Shown here in pieces: positions 16,701-25,923 of a DNA stretch of 40,116 nt. A program made the translations under genes and the position numbers. The notes below the pieces were generated by a model. It was not told the origin of the DNA. It saw only the letters and a list, made by a program, of their open reading frames with translations, and made no database searches. The first letter of the stretch is position 1. Every line of letters begins with the position of its first letter. The DNA comes from Gammaproteobacteria bacterium (GTDB taxonomy: Bacteria > Pseudomonadota > Gammaproteobacteria > Xanthomonadales > SZUA-36), in assembly GCA_021772935.1 (NCBI GenBank), contig JAJFLA010000016.1, positions 1 to 40,116 on the forward strand, in the 5' to 3' direction.

Positions 16701-17240
16701 TTATCCTTCACCCATGGCAATGGAAGCCTCCCTGGCAAGCCAGCCTCCGTCACCATCAGAAATTAGTTCAGTTAAACCTATTTGTGTATTGCCTACATTG
16801 ACTACATGCCCATGGTTCTTGCCAATGTAGTTACCAACCAGCACACGATGTATGATTCCTTCGGGGTCACGCACTAACGCCCAGAAGGATTCATCTTTGC
16901 TAAAGGTCCCTACCATCGACAGGGTATCAAGCTCATAACGTTCCAGGTATTCTTGAGCCCGGTCAAAATCTGGTCTTGGTCCGGCACCTTTCGCGGATTG
17001 TGTGGTTTCACTGCCTTCAGTTATTGACTGACGGAATGGATCACGGCCCGTCAACCCATCATACTTATAAGCCGTGTAGGTTTTAACCGGTGGAATCGGT
17101 GGAATCGGATCTGCCGGCCGTACCTTAACTGCAACAATGTACTTGTCCAGATCATCCATGTTCTTATTGCAGCCCGCTAACATTACAGCGATTAACATAG
17201 CGCCAGCAACATGGCTTACCTGTCTGCCAATGCGTTTCAT
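16701..17240 (-). CDS. pilP: Type IV pilus assembly lipoprotein PilP
   Basis: Inner-membrane lipoprotein linking the PilNO complex to the PilQ secretin. 179 residues, with the lipobox MLAGC and lipidated Cys24. A proline-rich linker (DPIPPIPPVKTY) follows, then the YDGLTGRDPF motif and a C-terminal beta domain (SFWALVRDPEGIIHRVLVGNYIG split around Asp-Pro). It overlaps the stop of pilO as ATGA; pilQ starts 40 bp downstream. Confidence 0.95.
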   Translation of the reverse strand: MKRIGRQVSHVAGAMLIAVMLAGCNKNMDDLDKYIVAVKVRPADPIPPIPPVKTYTAYKYDGLTGRDPFRQSITEGSETTQSAKGAGPRPDFDRAQEYLERYELDTLSMVGTFSKDESFWALVRDPEGIIHRVLVGNYIGKNHGHVVNVGNTQIGLTELISDGDGGWLAREASIAMGEG

Positions 17241-17881
17241 GGTGCCTGCTCCGCCACTCTCTGAGCAACCTCTTCTTCATCAACATAGCGATACGTTTTT
17301 ACCTGACCTTCCAGAACCAGACGAGATTCTTGAATTCCAGAACGGCTTTGGGTCGTCGTTGCGCGTTTTAAAGAAATGTCGTGCATTGTCAGAATTACCA
17401 CCCGTGGCAATCCCGCTACACCACTGACAAACTCTCCGAATTCGTGATAATCCCCCAGCATTCGAATACTGATCGGACGTTCCGCATAAAAATCCTTAAA
17501 AGATTCCGCCTGTGGCTCGAATAGCTGCACCTCAATACCCGCGGCCAGCGCTGTCTGCGAAACATCTACCAACAACGTATCCATTTCGGTCTTATTTGGC
17601 AGTTGTCTGAACATGGTTTGCAACAAGTCCTGCATATCTGCCAGCTGCTTCTCATAAGCCTCCATATTCGCGGCTTTTTGTTGTTTGCTCTCAAAATCAG
17701 CCATCAACGTCAGTTCCTGCTGACGCGACCGCTCCAGATCACTCTTCTTGTTTTTGATAAACAGGGAGTAACCTGCCACCAGGATCAGGATCAGCACGAA
17801 AGTTAGCAAGGTATATCTAACTTGTGAAGTTGCATTGCCAAGATCTGAAAAGTCAGCATTTCTGAGGTCTTCAATAATCAT
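17237..17881 (-). CDS. pilO: Type IV pilus inner-membrane protein PilO
   Basis: Heterodimerises with PilN to form the periplasmic alignment complex. 214 residues: a short cytoplasmic N-terminus, one transmembrane helix (about 24-45), a coiled-coil stretch (about 47-85) and a ferredoxin-like periplasmic domain containing FYAERPISIRMLGDYHEFGEF, interrupted here only for display. The start shares one base with the pilN stop, so the two are coupled. It overlaps pilP by 4 bp. Confidence 0.95.
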   Translation of the reverse strand: MIIEDLRNADFSDLGNATSQVRYTLLTFVLILILVAGYSLFIKNKKSDLERSRQQELTLMADFESKQQKAANMEAYEKQLADMQDLLQTMFRQLPNKTEMDTLLVDVSQTALAAGIEVQLFEPQAESFKDFYAERPISIRMLGDYHEFGEFVSGVAGLPRVVILTMHDISLKRATTTQSRSGIQESRLVLEGQVKTYRYVDEEEVAQRVAEQAP

Positions 17882-18480
17882 TAAAAACCTCCCTGATCTT
17901 CGAATTCATCAAAGCTATCTTCTTCTGCTGTTTTTGGCGGACGCAGCATTACGCTAATACTGAACTGGTACGGTTCAATGGTGTTGTTAGCAACCGGTGC
18001 TGACCGAACAAATTCCAGCTGAGGGTTACGAAACAATTCGTTCTGCTCAAGCTCCCTTAAATAGGCTGATACCCGGGCATTAGACTGACTGCTCCCGGTC
18101 ATCATCAAGGAAGAGCCTTGCTGTTCTATCGTAATAAGGGTCACGCCTACCGGAATTGATTTGGCCAGGTTATCCAGCAACTCTACGGTTATTGAGCGGC
18201 TGGCCTGCAGTCGTTCAATAACCTGTTTGCGTGATATCAAACGGCCCCGGGTGCGCTCTAACTCGTCAATTCTTGTTATTCGTAATACCAGTTTACGGAC
18301 TTCCGACTTAATCAGGTCATTTCTGACCTGTTGGTGTGTGATTCTCTGATCGTAAACAGTACCTACCATATAAACCAGTACAGCACCCAGCATTGTTGTC
18401 GCAAGCAGTGTCAACATAAATTGGCGTTGTCGTTCCCGACGTTGTTCGTCCCGCCAAGGTAGTAAGTTAATTCTGGCCAT
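17881..18480 (-). CDS. pilN: Type IV pilus inner-membrane protein PilN
   Basis: Partner of PilO. Its cytoplasmic N-terminus binds PilM through the INLLPWR motif, which is present at residues 4-10. One transmembrane helix lies at about 23-43. A coiled coil and a periplasmic domain follow, and the tail is acidic (EEDSFDEFEDQ). 199 residues is a normal length. The start codon shares one base with the pilM stop. Confidence 0.95.
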   Translation of the reverse strand: MARINLLPWRDEQRRERQRQFMLTLLATTMLGAVLVYMVGTVYDQRITHQQVRNDLIKSEVRKLVLRITRIDELERTRGRLISRKQVIERLQASRSITVELLDNLAKSIPVGVTLITIEQQGSSLMMTGSSQSNARVSAYLRELEQNELFRNPQLEFVRSAPVANNTIEPYQFSISVMLRPPKTAEEDSFDEFEDQGGF

Positions 18481-19538
18481 CAGTCAAACCCTCTTAAAGC
18501 CAGTCCCATGGCTATCATCAGATTATTAGCATTGCGTTTTAACACAGTGACTGCCACGTTTTGAGCGATGTCCATACCGGTAACCGGGTCTGCAACCCGC
18601 GTCGTCATCCCAAGTTCCTGTTGAATCATTGACGCCAGGCCTTTCAGAGATGCGACACCACCGGACAGGTATATTGTGCCAATATTTGAGTATTCATTAC
18701 TGGAGGCATAAAACTGCAACGCGCGGCTAATTTGATGAACAATGTTCAGCTGGAAAGGTTCCAACACTTCTTCGTCAAAGTCATCCGGTGCAGCCTGATT
18801 GCGTTCAAAAAAGCTGGCCTGTTCAGCGGTCATATCATAGCGACGCTGGGTTTCTTCCAGTAGCTGATGACCACCAAAAGGATGATCACGGGTATATATC
18901 ACCTGACCTCCCTTGATGACCAATAAGGTGGTTACGTCATGACCGATGTCGAAGAACCCAACCGCTTCGCTACCGCTTACGCCATCGCGTTTACGGATCA
19001 CTTCGAACGCGTTTGCGATCGCGAAAGCTTCAACATCCACAACTTTTGCTTTTAGCCCAGCAGAATCGATAGCATCCTGTCGACTTTCAACATTTTCACT
19101 TTTACTCGCCGCCAACAAGATATCCAACATATCCGCGTTGCGCGGTGATGGGCCCAAGACTTCAAAATCCAGACTTACCTCGTCAAGCGGATAAGGGACA
19201 TACTGATTAGCCTCGATTTGCACCTGACTTTCAATATCAGCAACGGCAAGGTTGGCCGGCAAACTAATTGTTTTGGTGAAAACGGCCGAGCCAGAAACTG
19301 CTATTACACAGGATTTAGCACGTGTGCCCGACGCCTTAACCGCCTTTGAGATGGCGTCCGATATTGCCTCAACATCCTGCACGGCTTTATCAACCACCAC
19401 GCCCTCACTGAGCGGCTCTATGGCAAAGTGATCGATACGATACCCGGACCCATGACTGGACAATTGTAGCAACCGTACGCTTGTCGAGCCTATATCCAGC
19501 CCAATCACTGGATCTGTTTTCTTTGTAAACAGTTTCAA
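18480..19538 (-). CDS. pilM: Type IV pilus actin-like ATPase PilM
   Basis: Cytoplasmic actin/FtsA-like protein that binds nucleotide and the PilN tail, forming the inner ring of the pilus machine. The start is taken as TTG 19538, with GGGAG 4-5 nt upstream. This gives 352 residues starting (M)KLFTKKTDPVIGLDIGS, as in other PilM proteins. The upstream TTG at 19613 lies inside a likely promoter and would add an unrelated stretch. Nucleotide-binding signatures are GLDIGSTSVRLLQL, GFFDIGHDVTTLLVI and IYLSGGVASLKGL. It is first in the leftward pilMNOPQ operon and divergent from mrcA. Confidence 0.95.
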   Translation of the reverse strand: MKLFTKKTDPVIGLDIGSTSVRLLQLSSHGSGYRIDHFAIEPLSEGVVVDKAVQDVEAISDAISKAVKASGTRAKSCVIAVSGSAVFTKTISLPANLAVADIESQVQIEANQYVPYPLDEVSLDFEVLGPSPRNADMLDILLAASKSENVESRQDAIDSAGLKAKVVDVEAFAIANAFEVIRKRDGVSGSEAVGFFDIGHDVTTLLVIKGGQVIYTRDHPFGGHQLLEETQRRYDMTAEQASFFERNQAAPDDFDEEVLEPFQLNIVHQISRALQFYASSNEYSNIGTIYLSGGVASLKGLASMIQQELGMTTRVADPVTGMDIAQNVAVTVLKRNANNLMIAMGLALRGFD

Positions 19539-19852
19539 GACTCTCCCATTCCTTTTCCGTGTCAATGGTTTAGTGAAACCTCTTATAGCTGTTTGTAACA
19601 GAAAACTCTGCAATACTCAAATACCATTTTGGCTTTGACTTACAGAGTTGATTTACACATGAGCGGATTGCTGCTTGATAAATACAGTGGGAAACTACTG
19701 GTATGTTGAGATGTCAATACTCAATAACTCGACATTACCGGCCACTTCCCTGTCCGATGCGGTCTATCTCTCTGTCACCTCTCCGACTATCAGAAGAAGG
19801 CTATATCAACTAAAATTCCATTTTCTGTCAGTAAGCATAGCAGGATAAAGAT
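19539..19852. promoter_or_regulatory. Divergent control region between pilM and mrcA
   Basis: 314 bp without a gene. It must hold promoters for both the leftward pil operon and the rightward mrcA. One leftward sigma-70-like promoter can be suggested (see 19592-19620). No convincing rightward -10/-35 pair and no operator palindrome were found by eye. Confidence 0.5.
19592..19620 (-). promoter_or_regulatory. Putative sigma-70 promoter of pilMNOPQ
   Basis: Read on the minus strand, TTGAGT and TACAAA are separated by 17 bp. Each hexamer matches four of six consensus positions. Transcription would begin near 19585, about 45 nt before the pilM TTG. Confidence 0.3.
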
Positions 19853-22342
19853 TTGAAAAAAATATTTCGTTTAATTATTCGCTTTCTACTGGTCTCGTTT
19901 GTGCTTGGAATAGCCACGATATTAGTAAGCTATCTTATTGTTTCTAAAGATCTTCCTGACGTTGAAACACTACGCGACATACAACTTCAAGTACCATTGC
20001 GCGTTTACACACAAGATGGCAAATTAATCAGTGTTTTCGGAGAAAAGCGACGGATTCCAATCCGGATTGAGAAAATTCCGACAAATTTGAAGAACGCTTT
20101 TATCGCTGGCGAGGACAAGAGATTTTACGAACACTTGGGAATTGACTATGAGGGTATAACCCGCGCAGCCTGGACCCTGGCAACTACCGGGGAAAAATCG
20201 ATTGGCGGAAGCACCATTACTCAACTTCTGGCTCGAAACTTTTTTCTCACACCGGAAAAAACCTTTACGCGAAAAATTAAGGAAATATTCCTCGCGCTGA
20301 AAATAGAGCGCGAGTTATCAAAAGATGAAATCCTTGAGTTGTTTCTGAATAAGATTCTTCTCGGCCACCGGGCTTACGGCGTTGGCGCTGCGGCCGATGT
20401 GTATTATGGCAAATCCGTGGGTGAGCTGAGCCTGGCTCAGTGCGCCATGCTTGCGGCACTTCCCAAGGCACCGTCCAGAATTAACCCGATAACTTCCCCC
20501 GAACGAGCGATGACTCGCAGGGACTACGTACTGGGTCGTATGTTGGCACTGAATTTTATCAATGACAACGAATACCAAAAAGCTAAGAACGAAAAGAATA
20601 CGGCCTTTTATCATGGTGCGACTACCGAAGTTTCAGCACCATACCTTGCCGAAATGGTTCGAAAGGAAATGTTGGCTAGATTTGGCCAATCAGCCTATAC
20701 CGGCGCTTACCAGGTATACACTACTATTAACTCCCGCTTTCAGACTACCGCGAACCAGGCGGTCACAGACGGTCTTGAGGAATACGATCAAAGACACGGG
20801 TACCGTGGCGCTGAAGCACATTTCAACTTGGAAGAGAACAACACAACTAACAACTGGGATGAGATTCTAAGACCCTATAAACCTGTAGCCGGACTGGCAC
20901 CCGGACTGGTGACTGAGGTCGACGAAGACATCGCCCTGGTCTATCAGGCAGACGGCCAGACTATCGCACTCACACTTACTGACATGCAATGGGCGAGAAA
21001 ATTCATTAACCGCGAACGAGTAGGCTTCGAACCCAAAACTGTCGTAGAGGTGCTGAAAGCCGGAGATATTATCCGTACCCGCTTGCGTAACGAGGGCAAA
21101 CGCGAATTGGCCCAACTACCTGAAACGGAAGCCTTACTGATTTCACTAAGCCCACACGATGGTTCAATCAAAGCGCTGGTTGGTGGTTATGACTACACAC
21201 GCAGCAAGTTTAACCGCGCGGTTCAGAGCCGCCGCCAACCAGGTTCTGGCTTTAAACCATTTATTTACTCAGCCGCCTTGGCAAAGGGCAAAACCACGGC
21301 TAGCATTGTCAATGATGCACCCATTGTTTTCAGTGACGCTGAATTGGAAAGAGACTGGAAACCACAAAACTTCAGCGAGAAATTCTTCGGTCCTACACGG
21401 TTGCGTGAAGCCATGGTCAATTCTCGCAATCTTGTTTCCATCAGGTTACTAAGAGAGATCGGTATCCAATACGCGAGTGAATACATCAGTTCTTTCGGTT
21501 TTGACCCTGCTGAATTACCGAATAATTTATCGATGGCTCTTGGCAGCGCTTCACTTAAACCCATCAGTATCGCAAGAGGGTATGCGGTATTCGCCAATGG
21601 CGGTTACCTGGTTGACCCCTATTTTATTGAGCGAATAGTCGATGCCAAAGGTAGCGTACTATTCGCCACGAGTCCTCGTGTGGTCTGCAAAAACTGTGTC
21701 GTCGAGAATGGCTCGGAAACAGAGCGAGTTCAGGCCATGGAAAAAGTTGAACCCAGTTTCAGACCTTTACAGCTTGAAGCTGAGGAAGACCTTCAGATCA
21801 TTGAACAAGAAACGCCTGAGGCACGGGTCGTCACGGCAAGGTCATCACCGGCTCCGCGTGTCATCAGCGAGCAAAATGCCTTTCTGGTGCGCTCCATGAT
21901 GATGGACGTTATACGGCGAGGAACCGGCAAAAAGGCCATGATACTGGGACGCAACGATCTGGCAGGTAAAACTGGAACGACCAATGAACAGCGTGATGCA
22001 TGGTTTTCCGGTTATAACAACGAAATTGTAACCTCTGTATGGGTGGGGTTTGACAATCATGACCCCCTGGGGCGCTACGAGGTTGGCGGAAAAGCCGCGT
22101 TACCAATCTGGATAGACTATATGAGAGTAGCCTTGACCGACGTGCCCGATCTGGTGCCTGAAATACCCGAAGACATTACCCAGGCACGTATTGATCCGGA
22201 TACAGGATTGCTAGCAAGACTTGAAAATTATGACGCTATTATGGAAGTATTCAACACGGGAAGTCTTCCACCAATGGAAGATGTAGTAGAAGGAGATCAT
22301 TCTGATGCCGGTACGGAAGAGGACCCATACGACAGTTTCTGA
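19853..22342 (+). CDS. mrcA: Penicillin-binding protein 1A (bifunctional transglycosylase/transpeptidase)
   Basis: Polymerises and cross-links peptidoglycan in the periplasm. 829 residues, starting from TTG with AGGA about 8 nt upstream. An N-terminal membrane anchor (about 5-30) is followed by the GT51 glycosyltransferase motifs EDKRFYEHLG (Glu87) and GGSTITQ (about 118-124). The transpeptidase domain has SGFK with Ser465 and Lys468, then SRN, and KTGT at 706-709. An inserted OB-like region lies about 300-410. The position opposite pilM is conserved in many gammaproteobacteria. Its last 38 bp overlap the next gene. Confidence 0.97.
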   Translation: MKKIFRLIIRFLLVSFVLGIATILVSYLIVSKDLPDVETLRDIQLQVPLRVYTQDGKLISVFGEKRRIPIRIEKIPTNLKNAFIAGEDKRFYEHLGIDYEGITRAAWTLATTGEKSIGGSTITQLLARNFFLTPEKTFTRKIKEIFLALKIERELSKDEILELFLNKILLGHRAYGVGAAADVYYGKSVGELSLAQCAMLAALPKAPSRINPITSPERAMTRRDYVLGRMLALNFINDNEYQKAKNEKNTAFYHGATTEVSAPYLAEMVRKEMLARFGQSAYTGAYQVYTTINSRFQTTANQAVTDGLEEYDQRHGYRGAEAHFNLEENNTTNNWDEILRPYKPVAGLAPGLVTEVDEDIALVYQADGQTIALTLTDMQWARKFINRERVGFEPKTVVEVLKAGDIIRTRLRNEGKRELAQLPETEALLISLSPHDGSIKALVGGYDYTRSKFNRAVQSRRQPGSGFKPFIYSAALAKGKTTASIVNDAPIVFSDAELERDWKPQNFSEKFFGPTRLREAMVNSRNLVSIRLLREIGIQYASEYISSFGFDPAELPNNLSMALGSASLKPISIARGYAVFANGGYLVDPYFIERIVDAKGSVLFATSPRVVCKNCVVENGSETERVQAMEKVEPSFRPLQLEAEEDLQIIEQETPEARVVTARSSPAPRVISEQNAFLVRSMMMDVIRRGTGKKAMILGRNDLAGKTGTTNEQRDAWFSGYNNEIVTSVWVGFDNHDPLGRYEVGGKAALPIWIDYMRVALTDVPDLVPEIPEDITQARIDPDTGLLARLENYDAIMEVFNTGSLPPMEDVVEGDHSDAGTEEDPYDSF

Positions 22343-22958
22343 CAGGTTTCCCACGCACAATAACAAGCAGCCCGGCCAGATCCGTCGGAAAATAGCCGCT
22401 GAAGCAGCACGAATCATGGTCACTCAGGCACAGTACAACTACAGGATCGCCAAGCAAAAAGCAGCGGAACGGTTGGGCGTCAATGTACGAACAGCCCTGC
22501 CCAGCAATGTCGAAGTAGAAAATGCATTACGTGCCTACCAGGAGTTTTACGGTGGCCGGCAACATGTACTCCATTTACAAAAAATGCGGGAAATTGCATT
22601 GCGTGTGATGCGCTCGCTTGAATCCTTTTGCCCTCGGCTGGTGGGTCCTGTGCTTGAAGGCACAGCGGACGAACACTCACGTGTGTCATTACAGGTTTTT
22701 AACGACCCGCCCGACGCAGTAGCTATTCATTTGCTGGATAAGGGGTTGGTTTTCCGCAACGAGCAACGGAAAATTCGATGGCATAATGGCAGCTATCGCC
22801 AAGTACCGTTACTGGTCACAGATACCAACGACATAGAGGTCGAACTGGCCTTGTTCAGTTACGTGGATTTACGCCAGGCACCACCCAGTCCGGTCGACGG
22901 GCGCCCGCAAAAACGAGCGCCCTTGACCGAAGTGGAATGTTTACTGGCCGGTGATTAA
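22305..22958 (+). CDS. Conserved protein of unknown function, possibly of nucleotidyltransferase fold
   Basis: 217 residues, starting inside the 3' end of mrcA with a strong AAGGAGA site 8 nt upstream, so translation is probably linked. The N-terminal half is helical and charged (RRKIAAEAARIMV, IAKQKAAERLGV). The C-terminal half contains RLVGPVLEGTADEHSRVSLQVF and later IEVELALF, an arrangement that recalls the GS-x-DxD and third carboxylate strands of minimal nucleotidyltransferases. The DxD pair is not intact here, so activity is doubtful. It ends RQAPPSPVDGRPQKRA. It appears to belong to a known but uncharacterised family; the assignment is tentative. Confidence 0.7.
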   Translation: MPVRKRTHTTVSDRFPTHNNKQPGQIRRKIAAEAARIMVTQAQYNYRIAKQKAAERLGVNVRTALPSNVEVENALRAYQEFYGGRQHVLHLQKMREIALRVMRSLESFCPRLVGPVLEGTADEHSRVSLQVFNDPPDAVAIHLLDKGLVFRNEQRKIRWHNGSYRQVPLLVTDTNDIEVELALFSYVDLRQAPPSPVDGRPQKRAPLTEVECLLAGD

Positions 22959-22964
22959 CAAAGC

Positions 22965-24254
22965 TCAGCGAGATTCAACGGAAACATAATCACGTGCAGG
23001 CTGACCGTCATAAACCTGTCTCGGGCGACCGATTGGTGTCGGTGTTTCCTCTTGCTCCAGCCATTGGGAAACCCAACCAACTGTCCTGGCAATAGCAAAC
23101 ATGACTGTAAACATACTTCTCGGGATACCGAGTGCTTTGTAAATAATACCGGAATAAAAATCTACATTCGGATATAACTTTTTAGTGACAAAGTACTCAT
23201 CTTCCAAAGCAATACGCTCCAGCTCCATAGCAAGGTCCATCAACGGATCACTGGCGCCCAGCTCCTCCAGCACCTCGTACGCCGCTGCACGGATAATGGA
23301 TGCCCTCGGATCATAATTTTTGTAAACCCTGTGACCGAACCCCATCAACCGGAACGGATCATTTTTGTCTTTGGCCTTGTCGACAAACAGCCCAACACGT
23401 GAAATATCGCCAATTTCATCGAGCATATTCAATACGGCCTCATTGGCGCCCCCGTGTGCTGGACCCCACAATGCTGAGATACCTGCAGCAACACTGGCGT
23501 AAGGATTTGCCCCGGTTGAACCCACAAGTCTCACAGTAGATGTGCTGGCATTTTGTTCATGATCAGCATGCAATATGAATAATAGATCGAATGCCTTGGC
23601 GGCAACCGGGCTGACTTCATATTTTTCGGCTGGTACCGAAAACATCATATCCAGAAAGCGTTCAGTGTAATTCAATGAATTCTTCGGATAAGCGGTTGGC
23701 CACCCCATGTGGTGCCGATAACAAGCTGCAGCAATGGTTGGCATCTTGGCAATCATGCGTTTGGCCGCCAGCAGCCGGTGCGCGGGGTTTTCCATGTCCA
23801 GTTTGTCATGATAAAACGCGGCTAAGGAACCCACGACCCCGGCCATCATTGCCATCGGATGTGCATCATAATGAAAGCCTGAAATAAAGGTATTCAACTT
23901 TTCATGGATCATCGTGTGGTAGGTAATGTCTTCCTCAAAGTCTTCTGTCTCAGCGCTGGTAGGCAACTCACCGGTCAACAACAGGAAAGCGACTTCGAGG
24001 AAATTGCTTTTTTCTGACAGTTGTTCGATCGGGTATCCACGGTAGCGTAAAATACCCTTCCCACCGTCGATGAATGTAATCTTACTTGTACAGCTGGCCG
24101 TAGCGGTAAATCCAGGATCATAGGTAAAGTAACCCAGTGTTGAAGGCAGCGCCTTGATCTGCAGAGTCGGCTCGCCTTCTGTGCCCTTAATAACAGGCAA
24201 TTCAAGGCTTTTGCCACTACTCTCGTCTGTAATAACTACGCGTTGATCGGACAT
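22965..24254 (-). CDS. gltA: Citrate synthase (type II)
   Basis: Condenses oxaloacetate with acetyl-CoA at the entry of the TCA cycle. 429 residues, the usual length for the hexameric NADH-sensitive bacterial form. Active-site segments are [10 protein letters not shown] (about 265-274), the [14 protein letters not shown] histidine motif (about 325-338) and an Asp in VDFYSGI. An N-terminal beta domain precedes the catalytic fold. The start is preceded by AAGGAG at good spacing. It converges with the mrcA-linked gene, leaving only 6 bp between the stops. Confidence 0.98.
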   Translation of the reverse strand: MSDQRVVITDESSGKSLELPVIKGTEGEPTLQIKALPSTLGYFTYDPGFTATASCTSKITFIDGGKGILRYRGYPIEQLSEKSNFLEVAFLLLTGELPTSAETEDFEEDITYHTMIHEKLNTFISGFHYDAHPMAMMAGVVGSLAAFYHDKLDMENPAHRLLAAKRMIAKMPTIAAACYRHHMGWPTAYPKNSLNYTERFLDMMFSVPAEKYEVSPVAAKAFDLLFILHADHEQNASTSTVRLVGSTGANPYASVAAGISALWGPAHGGANEAVLNMLDEIGDISRVGLFVDKAKDKNDPFRLMGFGHRVYKNYDPRASIIRAAAYEVLEELGASDPLMDLAMELERIALEDEYFVTKKLYPNVDFYSGIIYKALGIPRSMFTVMFAIARTVGWVSQWLEQEETPTPIGRPRQVYDGQPARDYVSVESR

Positions 24255-24387
24255 TAGTACACTCCTTGTGAATTAACGGTTTGTACGATTAAGAATCACT
24301 TCAATTCTTTGACTTTTTTCGACCTGTTATTATCTCACAAATTATGATTTTTTTCCCATAGCACAACGCTAAAACGCAGACAAACAA

Positions 24388-24418
24388 AAGCCCGCAATGG
24401 CTACGCCATCGTGGGCTT
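24388..24418 (-). terminator. Rho-independent terminator of the L31 gene
   Basis: AAGCCCGC...GTGGGCTT pair with an inner ATGGC/GCCAT stem, one mismatch and a TAC loop. On the minus strand TTTTGTTT follows. It ends the transcript of the ribosomal protein gene (stop at 24437) before gltA. Confidence 0.85.
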
Positions 24419-24436
24419 CTATTTAGTGTCCCGAAA

Positions 24437-24679
24437 TTACTTTTGGTAACGGCGTTTAAAGCGATCTACGCGACCGCCCGTATCCATCAACTTATGTTTT
24501 CCAGTATAAAACGGGTGGGATGCGCTGGAGACTTCCACTTTGATCAGCGGGTACTCGTTGCCATCTTCCCATTTGATGCTTTCTTTACTTTTCACGGTGG
24601 AGCGGGTCAGGAATGCAAAGTCAGAAGACAGATCCTGAAAAACCACTTCACGATATTCTGGGTGAATGTCAGCTTTCAT
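24437..24679 (-). CDS. rpmE2: Ribosomal protein bL31, type B (zinc-free form)
   Basis: 80 residues with the type B signatures [38 protein letters not shown] (split by family spacing) and no cysteine anywhere, so it cannot hold the zinc found in type A L31. In many bacteria the zinc-free paralogue is induced under zinc shortage by Zur. No recognisable Zur palindrome was seen upstream, so here it may be the constitutive L31. A strong terminator follows. Confidence 0.95.
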   Translation of the reverse strand: MKADIHPEYREVVFQDLSSDFAFLTRSTVKSKESIKWEDGNEYPLIKVEVSSASHPFYTGKHKLMDTGGRVDRFKRRYQK

Positions 24680-24765
24680 GACAATTTCCGGTATTCAATA
24701 GGCCTAAAGAGCCGGCTAGTCTAACGGCGCGTGAGATGCAATGCAAGAGCCGCGCTTGAAACACT

Positions 24766-25923
24766 TTATGGCAGAAACATCTGCTGGATATCGTTCACAA
24801 ATCTCCAGCCCAATCCAGTTGGTATAACACGCTTGTGCCCCATCACCAACAAGCCCTTGTCAACGGCTTGCTGGACACGGGACTCAACCATTTCCCAAGG
24901 CAAACCGGTGCGTGCACTAAAGTCATCAATGTATACGCCATCTTTTAGTCTCAACTGATTAAGAAAGAACTCAAACACACGCTCCTCACTACTCAACAAG
25001 CGCTTTTCAGCCAACCAATCCCCATTATCCAGAGCCCGCAAATAACGCTTGGGGTGCCTGTGTTTGACATAGCGCTGAACCTGACCTTCCGCTGGTAGTG
25101 AGACTTTACCGTGAGCCCCGGCTCCAACCGCCAGGAAATCACCATATCTCCAGTAGTTTATATTGTGGCGGCTTTGCATGTCTGATCGCGCAAAGGCCGA
25201 AATTTCGTATTGCCCGTAAGCGGCCGCTTCCAACCGTTCCAAACCTGCTTGTTGCATATCCCAGGCCACGTCATCCACGGGCAACTGTGGTGGCTGTGCT
25301 GCAAACGCCGTATTCGCTTCAATCGTTAACTGGTAGAAGGAAATATGCGCAGGATTGGCATCAATCGCCAATTCAATATCGTGCCTAGATTGAGCAGGGC
25401 TTTGACCGGGTAATGCATACATCAGGTCTATATTAAAATTTGAAATTCCAGCCGTTTTCAATGACTGTAAACTGTGTTGAATTTCATGCTGGCCGTGAAT
25501 TCGGCCGATGCGCTTAAGCACATCGTCGTCAAAACTCTGCACACCAAGTGAAACCCGGTTGATACCAGCTTCCGCATAGGCAGAAAAACTATCACTCTCA
25601 ATGGTTCCCGGGTTTGCCTCCAGCGTTATTTCTATATCGGGTCTTAAATCCAACCGTGCCCTCACTGCTGACAGGAACACCCCTATCTGTTCAGCTGAAA
25701 ACAGGCTGGGTGTGCCGCCACCAAAATAAATACTGCCTACCGAACGTCCCCAGACCAGCGGTAAATCCTGCTCGAGATCAGCAACCAAGGCCCGAATATA
25801 CGCATCCGCTGGCAGGTCTTCCGGCGCGGCATGTGAATTGAAATCGCAGTACGGGCATTTACGCACACACCAAGGCATGTGTACATACAAGCTCAATGGT
25901 GGATTATGTAGTAAACCCACCAT
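24766..25923 (-). CDS. hemW: Radical SAM heme chaperone HemW (coproporphyrinogen III oxidase-like)
   Basis: Binds heme and inserts it into target proteins; long annotated as oxygen-independent coproporphyrinogen oxidase. 385 residues from ATG 25923, chosen because MVGLLHNPPLSLYVHMPWC aligns with the E. coli start; GTG 25932 is an alternative. The 4Fe-4S motif is CVRKCPYC (about residues 19-26) and GGGTPS follows. The C-terminal HemN-type winged-helix part is present. It overlaps the rdgB stop by 20 bp, consistent with coupling in rph-rdgB-hemW. Confidence 0.94.
   Translation of the reverse strand: MVGLLHNPPLSLYVHMPWCVRKCPYCDFNSHAAPEDLPADAYIRALVADLEQDLPLVWGRSVGSIYFGGGTPSLFSAEQIGVFLSAVRARLDLRPDIEITLEANPGTIESDSFSAYAEAGINRVSLGVQSFDDDVLKRIGRIHGQHEIQHSLQSLKTAGISNFNIDLMYALPGQSPAQSRHDIELAIDANPAHISFYQLTIEANTAFAAQPPQLPVDDVAWDMQQAGLERLEAAAYGQYEISAFARSDMQSRHNINYWRYGDFLAVGAGAHGKVSLPAEGQVQRYVKHRHPKRYLRALDNGDWLAEKRLLSSEERVFEFFLNQLRLKDGVYIDDFSARTGLPWEMVESRVQQAVDKGLLVMGHKRVIPTGLGWRFVNDIQQMFLP

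Noticed and set aside
24680-24765. Zur operator upstream of the zinc-free L31 gene
   Set aside because: No AT-rich palindrome resembling the Zur consensus was found, so zinc control is not claimed.
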